Shown piece after piece: positions 7,843-17,712 of a DNA stretch of 64,000 nucleotides; position 1 is the stretch's first letter, and every line of letters starts with the position of its first letter. The DNA lies in contig JADCLS010000014.1 of assembly GCA_026702845.1 (NCBI GenBank), positions 62,001 to 126,000 of the forward strand, given 5' to 3'. Under the pieces are notes generated by a model that made no database searches, was not told where the DNA came from, and saw nothing but the letters and a program-made list of their open reading frames with translations. The translations under genes were made by a program, and so were the position numbers. Origin of the DNA: Candidatus Heimdallarchaeota archaeon (lineage in GTDB: Archaea; Asgardarchaeota; Heimdallarchaeia; Heimdallarchaeales; Kariarchaeaceae).

Positions 7843-10281
7843 TTATTTCTGATAATTAATACTTAAGAGATAACCCTGCTTGAGTACTTTCGTTTCAGCA
7901 TTCTTTAAGGTTAATTTGGTTGTAGAATAAATAAAAATCTTACCAAAATTGTTTCCAAATTCGTTGAAAGTAATTGAAATATCATCATTAGAGAATTCAA
8001 ACTTATCTACATCTATTCCAGGGATAATATGAGCATTAGTTGACAAGGCAATTTTATTAGAACCATTCAATGGTCTTATTACTAGATATCTCACACCTTG
8101 ACCTGGAACAGGGATTGATACTTTTCCCTCTAATCCGAGGATATCGATTACTTCTTCATTCCAATAATCAAATATAACAAAATTCTGATCTGCATTATAT
8201 TGTTCACTATATCTATATGGCAAGAGATCGCGTAGCATCACCCTCTTTCTTCTCTTTCGTTTTTTCCAATTGATAAGTGCTGCAAGATGCGTACGCCCTA
8301 AGGAAGTATTAACTGTGCGAGTATATATTTCAGGTAATTTCTGATCAAATATATCTAATGGTTGAGCAATTGGTATCTGGAAATCCTTCTCACCTTTAAT
8401 CGGAGAATATGGAGGAAGAATCCTTTTGAGCAACTCCATACGATCTATATCTACTTTAGGCTCATCATCGGAGATGAGTATACTTCCACCTGATAAACCA
8501 AATATCGTTAATTGCAAAAGTATCTCATCCATGGATAATTTTGATTTATTCTGCCGTACGATTACGCAATCAGGATCATTCACCCAAAGTGTATTATGCA
8601 TGTATGAACGTTGGATTGTCGCTTTTAATGCAGGTTTTAACGCAGGAAATGCTAGTTTGCTTACAGAATACACAATTTTGTCAAAAACAGACCATTCTGC
8701 AGCTGTATCTTCTCCTATTCTCATTGCATCTACTAGACCTATGCTGGGCCCTAGAGGAGCACCACATCCGAGAAGTATTTTATTTCCTAGACCATCTCTT
8801 ACTGCTTGAACACCTCGCCGCAATACCTGTGCTCTAGACATGGTATTATGATAAACTGATTCGAAAAGTGTAATTGCAAAGAGAAAATCAATTTTTAAGT
8901 AATCAAATTCCCATTCCTCACTGACTGTTTTGGCTAATTGAACGATATGCTCATATACATCATCTCGACTTAGATCAAGTCCATAATTCATCTCTCTCCA
9001 GTTATTCAGTGCTTTTGCTTCCTCTCCATCACGATTCTTAATGATCCAATCAGGATGTTGCTTTCGAATTTCAGATGATTCAATAGCTAGAAATGGTGCC
9101 ACCCATAATCCGGAGTTGAATCCTCCCTTTTGAATACGATTAGATAACCATTTGAGGCCATTTGGGAATTTTTCATTGAATTTGTTAGTTCCAACACCCC
9201 AATCTCCAATTTTGGTCTGAAAACCATCATCCAACTGTATGAGATCAATTGGAATATCCTTATTGTGTTCAAAAAATTTGATATTGGAGATCATTTCATT
9301 CTCTGAAATATCCTCATAATAGTAATACCAACTACACCATCCTGCTTCAGGTTTTACCTTTGTATTAACCTCTGCTAACATGCCTGTTAATTCTTGGATG
9401 TGAGTTAATACTTCATATGCCTCAGGTTTGGTGACTAGAGAGAGAATGGCAATTTCGGATTGTTGTAATCCCTGGTTAAGTTGATTAATTGGAATTGAAT
9501 CAGTCTGTGACAGAGCACAGAACCAATTGATGTATCCTTCCTTTCTGACTTTATCCATGAGGATCCTAGTGAATTGATCCTTATGAGTAATAAAGCCAGT
9601 TACTAATGAATTTTTACTGGTTCTATCAGTGATAACAGCATGCATTTCAGAGAAATAATGATCATTCAATGATCGATCATGATTCTCATTCATCTTTTTA
9701 ATAAGATGTAAATAAGGATGAAAAGAAGGTATTTTCGGTGTACCTTCTCTGCTGTATGATAAATGGTTGTGTGACCAAGATTGAAAACCATTGGAATAAA
9801 AGCTGATATTTCTATGGTCAAAGCCATCTGATAGGTTAAGAAAACCTTCTTTACCAATATAAAAAGGAGCAAATCCATATAATTTATGGTCAAGATTAGT
9901 TTCTTCTAAAAATATTTGTGAGGTCAGCATAGGATATTCCCCATGATATTGGGTTTGACCTAAAATGCTTTCATAAAATTTAAGCACAAGAGTGGCTTCC
10001 ATGCTAATCTTATGCTCATCTAGTGAAGAGAAAACAGTAGTAACTCGGGCCTCTTTGCCCTCACCAAGCTCATCACTAAAGTCTGAGAAAATCTCAATAA
10101 AATCAAAATCATCATTAATTAAAGGAAGGAGGCGAATAATATTATCATCTTTACGTAATAATATGGCTGAGCTGAGACCAGAAATGGTAACATTCTGATT
10201 AAGTACTGAAAAACGAAGTACCTTCTGATCTTGATGAATAATCAGCTCACCAGCTGCGTATTTAATATTCTTGATATGCAA
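7843..10281 (-). CDS. Alpha-galactosidase-like glycoside hydrolase (GH36 type)
   Basis: A large 812-residue enzyme expected to release terminal alpha-galactose from oligosaccharides. It shows a long beta-sandwich N-terminal region (about residues 1-300), then a TIM barrel with WCSWYYYY near residue 312, QLDDGFQ near 350, the nucleophile in YLKIDFLF (Asp465) and an acid/base candidate in RIGEDTAAEW (about residue 523), and a C-terminal beta domain. No signal peptide is seen, so it is probably cytosolic. Start is uncertain: the listed TTG (10281) lies only 2 nt after a GGAGG at 10284-10288, while an in-frame ATC at 10275 has ideal spacing; a stop codon just upstream excludes longer forms. Confidence 0.82.
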   Translation of the reverse strand: MHIKNIKYAAGELIIHQDQKVLRFSVLNQNVTISGLSSAILLRKDDNIIRLLPLINDDFDFIEIFSDFSDELGEGKEARVTTVFSSLDEHKISMEATLVLKFYESILGQTQYHGEYPMLTSQIFLEETNLDHKLYGFAPFYIGKEGFLNLSDGFDHRNISFYSNGFQSWSHNHLSYSREGTPKIPSFHPYLHLIKKMNENHDRSLNDHYFSEMHAVITDRTSKNSLVTGFITHKDQFTRILMDKVRKEGYINWFCALSQTDSIPINQLNQGLQQSEIAILSLVTKPEAYEVLTHIQELTGMLAEVNTKVKPEAGWCSWYYYYEDISENEMISNIKFFEHNKDIPIDLIQLDDGFQTKIGDWGVGTNKFNEKFPNGLKWLSNRIQKGGFNSGLWVAPFLAIESSEIRKQHPDWIIKNRDGEEAKALNNWREMNYGLDLSRDDVYEHIVQLAKTVSEEWEFDYLKIDFLFAITLFESVYHNTMSRAQVLRRGVQAVRDGLGNKILLGCGAPLGPSIGLVDAMRIGEDTAAEWSVFDKIVYSVSKLAFPALKPALKATIQRSYMHNTLWVNDPDCVIVRQNKSKLSMDEILLQLTIFGLSGGSILISDDEPKVDIDRMELLKRILPPYSPIKGEKDFQIPIAQPLDIFDQKLPEIYTRTVNTSLGRTHLAALINWKKRKRRKRVMLRDLLPYRYSEQYNADQNFVIFDYWNEEVIDILGLEGKVSIPVPGQGVRYLVIRPLNGSNKIALSTNAHIIPGIDVDKFEFSNDDISITFNEFGNNFGKIFIYSTTKLTLKNAETKVLKQGYLLSINYQK

Positions 10282-10893
10282 TACCTCCTAAGGTGACTGT
10301 AATAGTGGTAATTCACACAATTTATTCTTAATTTATATTTCTATGCGCTAACATGATGTTCAATCCATCACTGAAATTGTAAAAAATTGCATAAATCACT
10401 TGTATGATGATATAATATTTTTTAGAATCACAAATTTATTACAGCTAATAAGGTCTATTCATATTATATTATGTTTTTTAGAAGATATTATGATTCCCTT
10501 TTGATTCTTCAGTGCACCGGGCTCTTGGGAAATTAATAGAGATTGTACTAGAAGAAATAGTTTCTAATTCTACTTAAATAGACGATCATCTCCTACATTT
10601 TAATAAACAGGAACTTGTGGATTTGTTGGAAGCATATAGCATCTTGAGTGCACTTACTGCAGGTATTTGTCTTGTCTCTTATGTACTATTCATTTCAATT
10701 AGAAATCCCGCTTTACTTGCCATAAGTAATATTTTGTATCCTATATAATATGATAATACTGGGAATAAGTTCTGATATAATTGTTTCTCCAATATCTCAA
10801 GTTGCTGATATGGAGCTTATCTGTTACAATGATTGCTTACAAGATAAACGGAGCCTAAGCATGATTTTAAATGAGACAAAGGTTTAGATGAGG
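10282..10893. other. 612-bp interval without an intact gene
   Basis: AT-rich sequence between the alpha-galactosidase start and the DinB-like gene. It contains a possible gene remnant (see 10494-10748) and otherwise no RNA gene, repeat or mobile element that I can recognise. Confidence 0.6.
10494..10748 (+). pseudogene. Possible degenerate small membrane protein gene
   Basis: One frame is open from 10494 to 10748 apart from a single TAA at 10575. It encodes a helical stretch (HRALGKLIEIVLEEI), then after the stop a segment with ELVDLLEAY and one strong hydrophobic helix (LTAGICLVSYVLFISI). There is no ATG. A GTG at 10617 could start a 43-residue single-helix protein instead. No homolog is recognised. 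This may be gene decay or chance. Confidence 0.25.
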
Positions 10894-10894
10894 T

Positions 10895-11374
10895 ATGTTC
10901 AATACACTAGGAGGATATTATATCTGGGCCCATGATCGATATAGGGAGGTTTTCAAAGAATTAAACTCTGAGGAATTCAATTCTATTGATAAAAAAATGG
11001 GCAAAAGTATTCGACAGCTCCTTGAGCATCTTATGTTTGTTACTAAATTCGCGTTGGTAGAGAAAGAAGAGGATTTATTAGAATATGCTGAGGAATGGAT
11101 GGAATTAATGGATCATGAATTAATCGATCAGTGGAGGTTATTAGATCTAGAAGTTCACGATGCATTAAAGAATATTGATCCAATGAAGAAAATAAAATTT
11201 CAGCCACTTGGATCTTCAGAATCCCTTATTATCACAGAATCTGAGTATTATCTCATGTTCACAGATCATATGACCTTTCATCGAGGCCAATTTCTCACTG
11301 CATTAAAACATCTTGATAAACCTGGAATTAGTTCGGATCTGTATTATTACATACTTGAACGAGAGCATCAGTAA
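10895..11374 (+). CDS. DinB/YfiT-like four-helix protein
   Basis: The 159-residue helical product fits the DinB metal-binding fold: a first histidine region (LLEHLMF near residue 46) and the characteristic late DHMTFHRGQF (about residues 126-135), where two histidines three apart complete a metal site in the family. DinB-like proteins are metal-dependent, often thiol-S-transferase-like, with unknown substrates in archaea. It is followed 30 bp later by a hydrolase gene on the same strand. Confidence 0.68.
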   Translation: MFNTLGGYYIWAHDRYREVFKELNSEEFNSIDKKMGKSIRQLLEHLMFVTKFALVEKEEDLLEYAEEWMELMDHELIDQWRLLDLEVHDALKNIDPMKKIKFQPLGSSESLIITESEYYLMFTDHMTFHRGQFLTALKHLDKPGISSDLYYYILEREHQ

Positions 11375-11404
11375 CTATAATAATTAATTTTCTGTTAACA
11401 AACC

Positions 11405-12064
11405 ATGTATACCCTTATTATGCTTCATGGCTTCTATTCTTCTTCTCAATCTCGTAAGATTCAATTACTTAAAAATCTCATAGAAAATGATCCCTTAACT
11501 AATATTGGAGAAATTATAACACCGAACCTCTATACATCTCCTGAAGAATTTGAGACTATGACCATTCCAAGTCTTGTAGAGCTTGTTATATCCCTAATCA
11601 GTCAATCTAAATATCCTGTAATATTAATGGGCTCTTCTCATGGTGGACTTATAGCTGCTATTGTCTCCTCACAACAACCAATTACTCAATTAATATTGTT
11701 AGCCCCCGCAATTCAATATAAATCAATAATTGAATATCGATATGCTGATATGATGAGTCAATGGGAAGAGCAGGGATTTATTGAACTTTCCCATGAATTA
11801 TGGCCTAGATCAGTCAAGTGGAGTTGGGAATACTATCAGTCACTTCCAATTAAAATATCTAAAAGCTTATCGCCTATTCTTCTGATTCATGGAACTAGTG
11901 ATGATGTCATTCCAGTCACACATTCTAAACAATTTATCACTGAGCAGAAGGCTCATGGGGTATCATGTATTGAATACTATCTAGAAGATGGAAATCATAG
12001 TTTATCCAATAAATTAAATGAGATCAATGAGATAATTCTTGGTCATATTAAACGACTAGCTTAG
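11405..12064 (+). CDS. Alpha/beta-fold serine hydrolase (esterase-like)
   Basis: A 219-residue soluble hydrolase. The nucleophile elbow is GSSHGG (Ser near residue 80), the acid is in HGTSDDVIP (near 165) and the base histidine is in DGNHSL (near 198), so the catalytic triad is complete. An N-terminal LHGF oxyanion motif is present. Size and layout resemble YqiA/UPF0227-type esterases. Substrate unknown. It may be co-transcribed with the DinB-like gene upstream. Confidence 0.8.
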   Translation: MYTLIMLHGFYSSSQSRKIQLLKNLIENDPLTNIGEIITPNLYTSPEEFETMTIPSLVELVISLISQSKYPVILMGSSHGGLIAAIVSSQQPITQLILLAPAIQYKSIIEYRYADMMSQWEEQGFIELSHELWPRSVKWSWEYYQSLPIKISKSLSPILLIHGTSDDVIPVTHSKQFITEQKAHGVSCIEYYLEDGNHSLSNKLNEINEIILGHIKRLA

Positions 12065-12133
12065 AATATTAAACGTATACCTCACTAATAGTTACGAGCA
12101 ACATTTAATAGTAAATACTCATGATCCCACAAT

Positions 12134-14101
12134 ATGAATGAAAATGAAAAGAATGTTGTCATGAATGGAATTCTTTACGGAATTCTATTGTATTTTATGA
12201 TTCAATCAATTTCAACACTTGTTATGTCTGTGTATCTATTAGAATTACTCAATACAAGCTTGGATGCAAAAGCTTTAGGTATTCTCTTTATGTTTAGTTC
12301 AATTGCAGCAATCTGGATCAAACCAAGCAAAATTTCATTAAATGCTGCTGGTTTCAGCTTAATATTATTTAGGATTTTATATCCATATTTTAGCACACCT
12401 ATCAAATTACTACTCTCAGGTATTGCAGTGGCTGGTGCCTGGATCTTATTACCCATTCTAATTATGCTCAACAAATCAAATCGAGAATTTGCCACATCAA
12501 TCATGATAGGAACATTATTCAGTGCAATCTTATCCGTAACAAGTAAAACTCTTGGTTATTCTGCAGATATCACTGAATATGGAATTCCATCCACCACAAT
12601 TAGTGGGATATTACTTGCAGGGCTAGCTGGATTTCTCTTGTATACCTACCAAATACCAGAAATAAACGAGGAAAATCAAAAGGAATTTTCATCATTTTCT
12701 TTTGTGCTTGGTTTTGTTGGTGTTTTAGGTCTACTTTATTTTGTATATTATAGTCCTGTTATTCTTACCAGATGGTCAGAGGCAAATTATACACTGGTGA
12801 TAATTATCTTCTCACTGATGATGTTAATTACCTCTGCAATTATCTTATTCAAGGATCAATTCTTAGAAAAAATAAGTATTACATTATTAGGTGTTTGGAA
12901 TGTATTATTCATGTTCACTTTGATCTACTCTATCCTCCTGAATCAGGTTGAATTTATCTCCACCTATCCCTCAGGTGCGATAATTATTTCTCAATCAAGT
13001 ATGTTAATGAAGGCTATTGTATATATTAATTTAATTTTATCACCGGTGATATTTCTAAATATTGGTGTATTATCAAATTCTTTGGTTCATAATAAATGCA
13101 ACAGAAAAGGATTGGCGTTATCTTTCTTCTTCAGCTCAATAATATTTGTTTTGATTATATTTATGCTTATCTTCTCAAATACTTGGGGCTACGTTGAGCC
13201 TGTGAGTCCATTATTTAGGGGCATGATGTGGATTCCATTTTTCTTTTTGGGAATTATGATGATCTATCCATTAATTTTTGGTACAACCATAATTATTCAG
13301 AAATATCATTCCTATCGGTTCAATAAGCAATTTATTCTGCTATTCTTATTACTAGCGACAACAAGTATTGCATCTGTTTCATTATTATCATTTAATGGAA
13401 ATGATTCTAGCCAACCAACAGAGATTAGGGTGATGACGTATAATATTCAGCAATTTGCAGATGCTGATGGGGAGGTGAATTTTGAAAACCAATTACAGCT
13501 CATCAAGGATAAGAATGTAGATATTATTGGTTTACAAGAATCCGACACAACCAAAATCAGTACCGGAAACATAGATGTTGTACGGTACTTTGCTGACCAA
13601 TTAGGATTCTACAGCTACTATGGACCAAAAAGTGTGATGCAAACTTATGGTGTTGCATTACTCTCAAGATGGCCAATAAGTGATCCAAATACATTTTACA
13701 CCATGGGTGATGAAGATGAGATAGGAAGTATATATGCGAAGATTGAACTTGATGATATTACATTGAACATATTTGTTAATCACCCCGCAGGAAGTGATTA
13801 TTCAAAAATGAGTCATACAAATACGATGTTAAATCTCGCCAAGGATCTTGAAAATGTCATATTACTTGGAGATTTTAATTGGAGGCAGGATACTGTATAT
13901 TATAGCATGGTGACTAGTTTCTATGTAGATACCTGGCGATATGTATATCCCACAGGAATTGATTCCAATAATTTGAATATGTCCTCTTCAATAGATCACA
14001 TATTTGTGTCTGATACTTTCGGTATAAGTGGATCCACGTACATACCATCACCTGAAAGCGAAACAGACCATCCTGTTTACTGGACAGATCTCACTTGGTA
14101 A
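12134..14101 (+). CDS. Polytopic membrane protein with C-terminal EEP domain, Cwh43/PGAP2IP-like
   Basis: The 655-residue product has about ten to twelve membrane helices up to residue ~410, then an endonuclease/exonuclease/phosphatase domain (about 430-655). EEP catalytic residues are visible: Asn in MTYNIQ, Glu in GLQESD, Asp/Asn in LLGDFNW, Asp in SSIDHIF and His in ETDHP. The stretch from IIGLQESD through GNIDVVRYF, LGFYSYYGP and LLSRWPI resembles, from memory, the eukaryotic PGAP2-interacting protein Cwh43, which remodels GPI-anchor lipids and has the same membrane-plus-EEP layout. A role in lipid or lipid-anchor modification is inference; prokaryotic proteins of this layout are otherwise uncharacterised. 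Confidence 0.75.
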   Translation: MNENEKNVVMNGILYGILLYFMIQSISTLVMSVYLLELLNTSLDAKALGILFMFSSIAAIWIKPSKISLNAAGFSLILFRILYPYFSTPIKLLLSGIAVAGAWILLPILIMLNKSNREFATSIMIGTLFSAILSVTSKTLGYSADITEYGIPSTTISGILLAGLAGFLLYTYQIPEINEENQKEFSSFSFVLGFVGVLGLLYFVYYSPVILTRWSEANYTLVIIIFSLMMLITSAIILFKDQFLEKISITLLGVWNVLFMFTLIYSILLNQVEFISTYPSGAIIISQSSMLMKAIVYINLILSPVIFLNIGVLSNSLVHNKCNRKGLALSFFFSSIIFVLIIFMLIFSNTWGYVEPVSPLFRGMMWIPFFFLGIMMIYPLIFGTTIIIQKYHSYRFNKQFILLFLLLATTSIASVSLLSFNGNDSSQPTEIRVMTYNIQQFADADGEVNFENQLQLIKDKNVDIIGLQESDTTKISTGNIDVVRYFADQLGFYSYYGPKSVMQTYGVALLSRWPISDPNTFYTMGDEDEIGSIYAKIELDDITLNIFVNHPAGSDYSKMSHTNTMLNLAKDLENVILLGDFNWRQDTVYYSMVTSFYVDTWRYVYPTGIDSNNLNMSSSIDHIFVSDTFGISGSTYIPSPESETDHPVYWTDLTW

Positions 14102-14255
14102 TAAATTATACTTGAACAATAAGGCATTAATAATTTATAGTTAATTTGAATATAAGGTACGGTTCGATTATTTGCCCACAACTATCGTTTCTGTGCCTTT
14201 ATTTGTCTTATACCTGAAACTCAAGATATTGTGATATTTTTTAAATAAAGTATGG

Positions 14256-14933
14256 TTAATTATTGCCGATTTTTCTTCTAGCAAATATTATTGTTATGAA
14301 TGCAAGGCCAGTAGAGAATAAGTTGAATGGGGATCGATTGTAGTTTGATTCCTGTATGAATTTGACATAATGATCCATAACTTCTATTCCACTTATGAAG
14401 GTACCCTCACGGTAGAATTCATAATGGTATCCCCTCGAGTTTTCTTGAGTGAATATTTTTCCAAGGCCAGGGAGGATTTTTACTGAAAATTCAATGAAAT
14501 TGTGTTTAATTGTCATATTCACCTCTAAGATTGGTGAAAAATCTATCGATTCATCCAAAATTCTGTACTCAGCGTGTGATTCATTAAGAAGGAGATCATA
14601 ACGTAGCTCTAGCTCATACGCAGCACATTCTCCATTAGCACATTCGTAACTTTCCTCAAAAACGATTAATACTCCACTCTGAGTTAATCCTTCAGTAATT
14701 GATATATTCCCCCCAACCTCAATGAAAGTATTCAAAATATTAGTATCTGGGTCATATGAGTATGCAACGTAATGTATATCAAAGGATTGCACTACCGGGC
14801 TCGTGTAATCCAAGTTTGAAACACTTGTAATATCTTCCCTATCATCAGTCCATGTATCACCCATTGTTTCCGAATGTGCTGGAGCAATTAGTAATAATAG
14901 TACCAATAATAGACCTATTTTCGAGTTTTTCAT
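14256..14933 (-). CDS. Secreted, C-terminally membrane-anchored protein
   Basis: The 225-residue product has a signal peptide (residues 1-22, ending AHSE), an extracytoplasmic beta-rich domain with one CxxxxC pair (CANGEC near residue 87) and a C-terminal helix followed by a basic tail (RRKIGNN). The plan is the same as the products at 55632-56309 and 49136-49714, and the first of these shares short stretches such as YRIL and DH near the same places, suggesting a paralogous surface family. Function unknown. Confidence 0.65.
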   Translation of the reverse strand: MKNSKIGLLLVLLLLIAPAHSETMGDTWTDDREDITSVSNLDYTSPVVQSFDIHYVAYSYDPDTNILNTFIEVGGNISITEGLTQSGVLIVFEESYECANGECAAYELELRYDLLLNESHAEYRILDESIDFSPILEVNMTIKHNFIEFSVKILPGLGKIFTQENSRGYHYEFYREGTFISGIEVMDHYVKFIQESNYNRSPFNLFSTGLAFITIIFARRKIGNN

Positions 14934-15052
14934 ATTCTAGTGTAATATAATTTACTAATTTAAATAATCCCAATTTTATCTAATGAATTTCTTTGATTAT
15001 TATCAAATGATCAATTTACTCCAATTTACCCATCTTTTCAGATTCCATCTCA

Positions 15053-15277
15053 CTATGTTCCGGTTGTGACTAATGGTAGTTTAATTTGATTTGCATTACT
15101 AGATCCCTCACTGATCGAGCTTGTCATCCATCTTGAAATAAAGACTGAAGTTGAAATATTATTAATATTTATCTGATCATATTCAGAATAATTTGGGACA
15201 AATGGGGTAAGAGAAGAAACTGCTAAATTCATATATATAATTAGTAAGATCAAAATTAAGGAATTTCCTCTTCTCAA
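15053..15277 (-). CDS. Small secreted or membrane-attached protein
   Basis: A 74-residue product with an N-terminal hydrophobic signal (SLILILLIIYMNLAVSS) followed by a short polar region. Support for its reality is upstream: a TATA-like AAAAGATATATAAA at about 15318-15331 on this strand, and an AAGGTGA Shine-Dalgarno 6 nt before a TTG start at 15277. No family is recognised. Confidence 0.5.
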   Translation of the reverse strand: MRRGNSLILILLIIYMNLAVSSLTPFVPNYSEYDQININNISTSVFISRWMTSSISEGSSNANQIKLPLVTTGT

Positions 15278-15359
15278 TTACTCTCACCTTAGAATTACTA
15301 GAGAGCTGAAACTTGAATTTATATATCTTTTTAGAAATTGCAATACAAATGATAGGAAG

Positions 15360-16562
15360 TTATTCATTACTTAACAGAACAAATCCGAATCCAACAACAA
15401 AGGTGAACCCTGCAAAGACTGAAAACGCAGTGAAAATATCACTAAGAGAAGCAATCCAACCAATCATCATTGTTGATAATCCTCTTCCGAGTGAAGTATA
15501 CACACCAAGTGTTCCCATAGCTATACCACGTTTATCATTGGGTGCAGTGGCTGCAGTGTGTGAATTCATGGCAGCATAATGTAGAACGAACACTCCAATT
15601 ATTATTGTAACTAGGCAAATCAATACCCAGAATGTATCCAGTACACTCATAATGAAGATTGAAATTGAGATGATTATGAAACCCAAGATTACAGGTCTGC
15701 GATAGCCAAATTTATCTGAAAGATTGCCGATTCGAGGTTTGAAAATCAATAATACTAGTGTAGAAATTGTCAAAAGATTTGCAATCTCACTATCCAAATA
15801 TCCATATTTACTTAGTAAACTGGGATAAAATGCTCCAAAACCAAATTCTACAAAGGCAATGAAGAACTGCATGAGATAAATAGGGAATAATCCGGGAATT
15901 CTAGAGACTTCCACAAAATCACTGAATAGTTGTTTGAGAGATTTCAGAAATTCTCTTGATTTACTTGCAACCACAAGTCTATCCTTTTCGAGTAAACTTT
16001 CCTTGAGGATGATGAACGCCATTAAATTGGCGAATACACTAATAATTAAAAATCCGCGATAAAGATCTATTAATCGTAACTGTCCTACTAGTAGATTGGG
16101 TCTTAGGAAGTATGATGCCAAGGCAGCTGCTGAAAGTTGTCCAAAATCACCCATTTGAAAGATCTTACCATTCATACGCCCCATATTTTGTCCATCTGCT
16201 ATATCACCAATAGATGCAAAAATGGCTGGCCAATAGGCACTCATCCCAATAGAGATGAATATAACAGTGAAAAGGGCATAAATCCAATGATCTGCTATGG
16301 CTAGGAAGAAAAGTGCAAAAGTAAAACATGATGTTCCGAATAGAATAATAGGTTTTCTCCCAACTATCTGGGACATTTTAGATAAAGGTATTCTGAAGAA
16401 TATCTGAGATGTATTCTGAATGGTTAGTAAGGCACTAATGATTAATATCTCGGTCAAAAGGTCTTCTTCAAGAAATATTACAAAATAAGTCCGGAGAACT
16501 GTGAGTTGCAACACCCCTAGAATATTAATGAGTCCTATTCTAGAGAGGTTGCTTATCTGCAT
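15360..16562 (-). CDS. Major facilitator superfamily transporter
   Basis: A 400-residue protein with about 12 hydrophobic helices. The MFS loop motif appears twice, near residue 65 (QIVGRKPIILFG) and near 280 (NLSDKFGYRRPVI), as expected for two six-helix halves. Substrate cannot be inferred from sequence. It is divergent from the helix-hairpin-helix protein gene. Confidence 0.85.
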   Translation of the reverse strand: MQISNLSRIGLINILGVLQLTVLRTYFVIFLEEDLLTEILIISALLTIQNTSQIFFRIPLSKMSQIVGRKPIILFGTSCFTFALFFLAIADHWIYALFTVIFISIGMSAYWPAIFASIGDIADGQNMGRMNGKIFQMGDFGQLSAAALASYFLRPNLLVGQLRLIDLYRGFLIISVFANLMAFIILKESLLEKDRLVVASKSREFLKSLKQLFSDFVEVSRIPGLFPIYLMQFFIAFVEFGFGAFYPSLLSKYGYLDSEIANLLTISTLVLLIFKPRIGNLSDKFGYRRPVILGFIIISISIFIMSVLDTFWVLICLVTIIIGVFVLHYAAMNSHTAATAPNDKRGIAMGTLGVYTSLGRGLSTMMIGWIASLSDIFTAFSVFAGFTFVVGFGFVLLSNE

Positions 16563-16686
16563 AATCTATGAAAGTATGATTGTCATATAAGCCACAACAT
16601 TATGCCAATAATATTTTAAAGGTTCATATAGGTAATATTCAGCACAAAGCCAAATATTTCAAATAATATGTTTTCAATACCAACCT

Positions 16687-17586
16687 ATGTTTGAATACAA
16701 AATTTACAAGGGAGACAAAAGAGTAGACAATGATGAGGTATGGGAGCAAAATGATGTACTAGTTGTTGAATCAGTCCTAGATAAGGGTATGTTTGATTCT
16801 GAAATTAAGTTAATAGATCAAAACAATGGTCTCAGACGGTATAGTAGAGAAGGAAATCCTAAAAATGGCAAACATATTTTCACCACATACTTTCCAGCAT
16901 CGCTTAAAGATCAAACATGGAACCTTCTGTTGAAGGTAAAATTGGAGAAAGGCCAACCTATTGAGATTATTAAAGATTTGAAGGTCAAAGGACGATTTGT
17001 AGTCCGTGAACCAGCAATTGTTCTTAGTAAATTTACTATGAGATTACGGACGGTAAAAGATGAATCTCAACTGGCTGAGATAGATGCTATAGAAATAAGT
17101 GAAGATGAGGTGATAGATCTGGAAATTCCCATCACAGAAGTACATGATATAGGTACGATTTTTACCACCAGATTGGCAGCACAGAATGTAAAGTACATCT
17201 CGGATCTAATTAGAAGAAAACCAATAGAGGTTAAGGAGATAGCTGAGAGTAATTTGAAACGAATCCTCAAATGGTATGATTTCGCCTATGCTGTGTTAGA
17301 TAAACCTAATCATCCCTTGAGAGTGGAATACCGATCTTCCAGACAGGATAGGCAAAAATACAAGGAACAAATCACCCAATTAGCTCGAAGTGAAAAGGGA
17401 ATTGAACCAATCACCGCTTTGGGCATTAGAGAAGGAACAATAGAGAAACTAAAAGCTGCAGGGATAAATACTGTGGGTGATATGCTTAAGGCAGAATTGG
17501 CCCATCTAATTGTTCTTGATTTCACCAAGGAAAAGGCCAAGGAATTATTCAAGAAAGCAGAGGAATATGTTGGAATAAAGATTTAA
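16687..17586 (+). CDS. Protein with two helix-hairpin-helix-like modules
   Basis: The 299-residue product has an N-terminal beta-rich domain (residues 1-110), an acidic linker, and two helical modules at about 150-200 (DIGTIFTTRLAAQN) and 245-299 (ALGIREGTIEKLKAAGINT). These resemble the helix-hairpin-helix/DUF4332-type folds found in nucleic-acid-binding proteins. No catalytic motif is visible. The last 74 bp of the gene are duplicated at 18899-18972. The N-terminal domain is not recognised. Confidence 0.6.
   Translation: MFEYKIYKGDKRVDNDEVWEQNDVLVVESVLDKGMFDSEIKLIDQNNGLRRYSREGNPKNGKHIFTTYFPASLKDQTWNLLLKVKLEKGQPIEIIKDLKVKGRFVVREPAIVLSKFTMRLRTVKDESQLAEIDAIEISEDEVIDLEIPITEVHDIGTIFTTRLAAQNVKYISDLIRRKPIEVKEIAESNLKRILKWYDFAYAVLDKPNHPLRVEYRSSRQDRQKYKEQITQLARSEKGIEPITALGIREGTIEKLKAAGINTVGDMLKAELAHLIVLDFTKEKAKELFKKAEEYVGIKI
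17513..17586 (+). repeat. Parent copy of a 74-bp duplicated segment
   Basis: The 3' end of the helix-hairpin-helix gene, including its stop codon. By eye it matches 18899-18972 at 71 of 74 positions, in the same orientation, while sequence on both sides does not match. Confidence 0.85.
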
Positions 17587-17712
17587 TTGTTCATTAGACA
17601 AAAAATTGAACAGCTGAGGATAATTCACTGATGTGGAAAAATATAATACACAAGAAAATAATGACCAAATAATTTCTTAACCTTTATTTATTCTCTTATC
17701 ATCGATAATATA

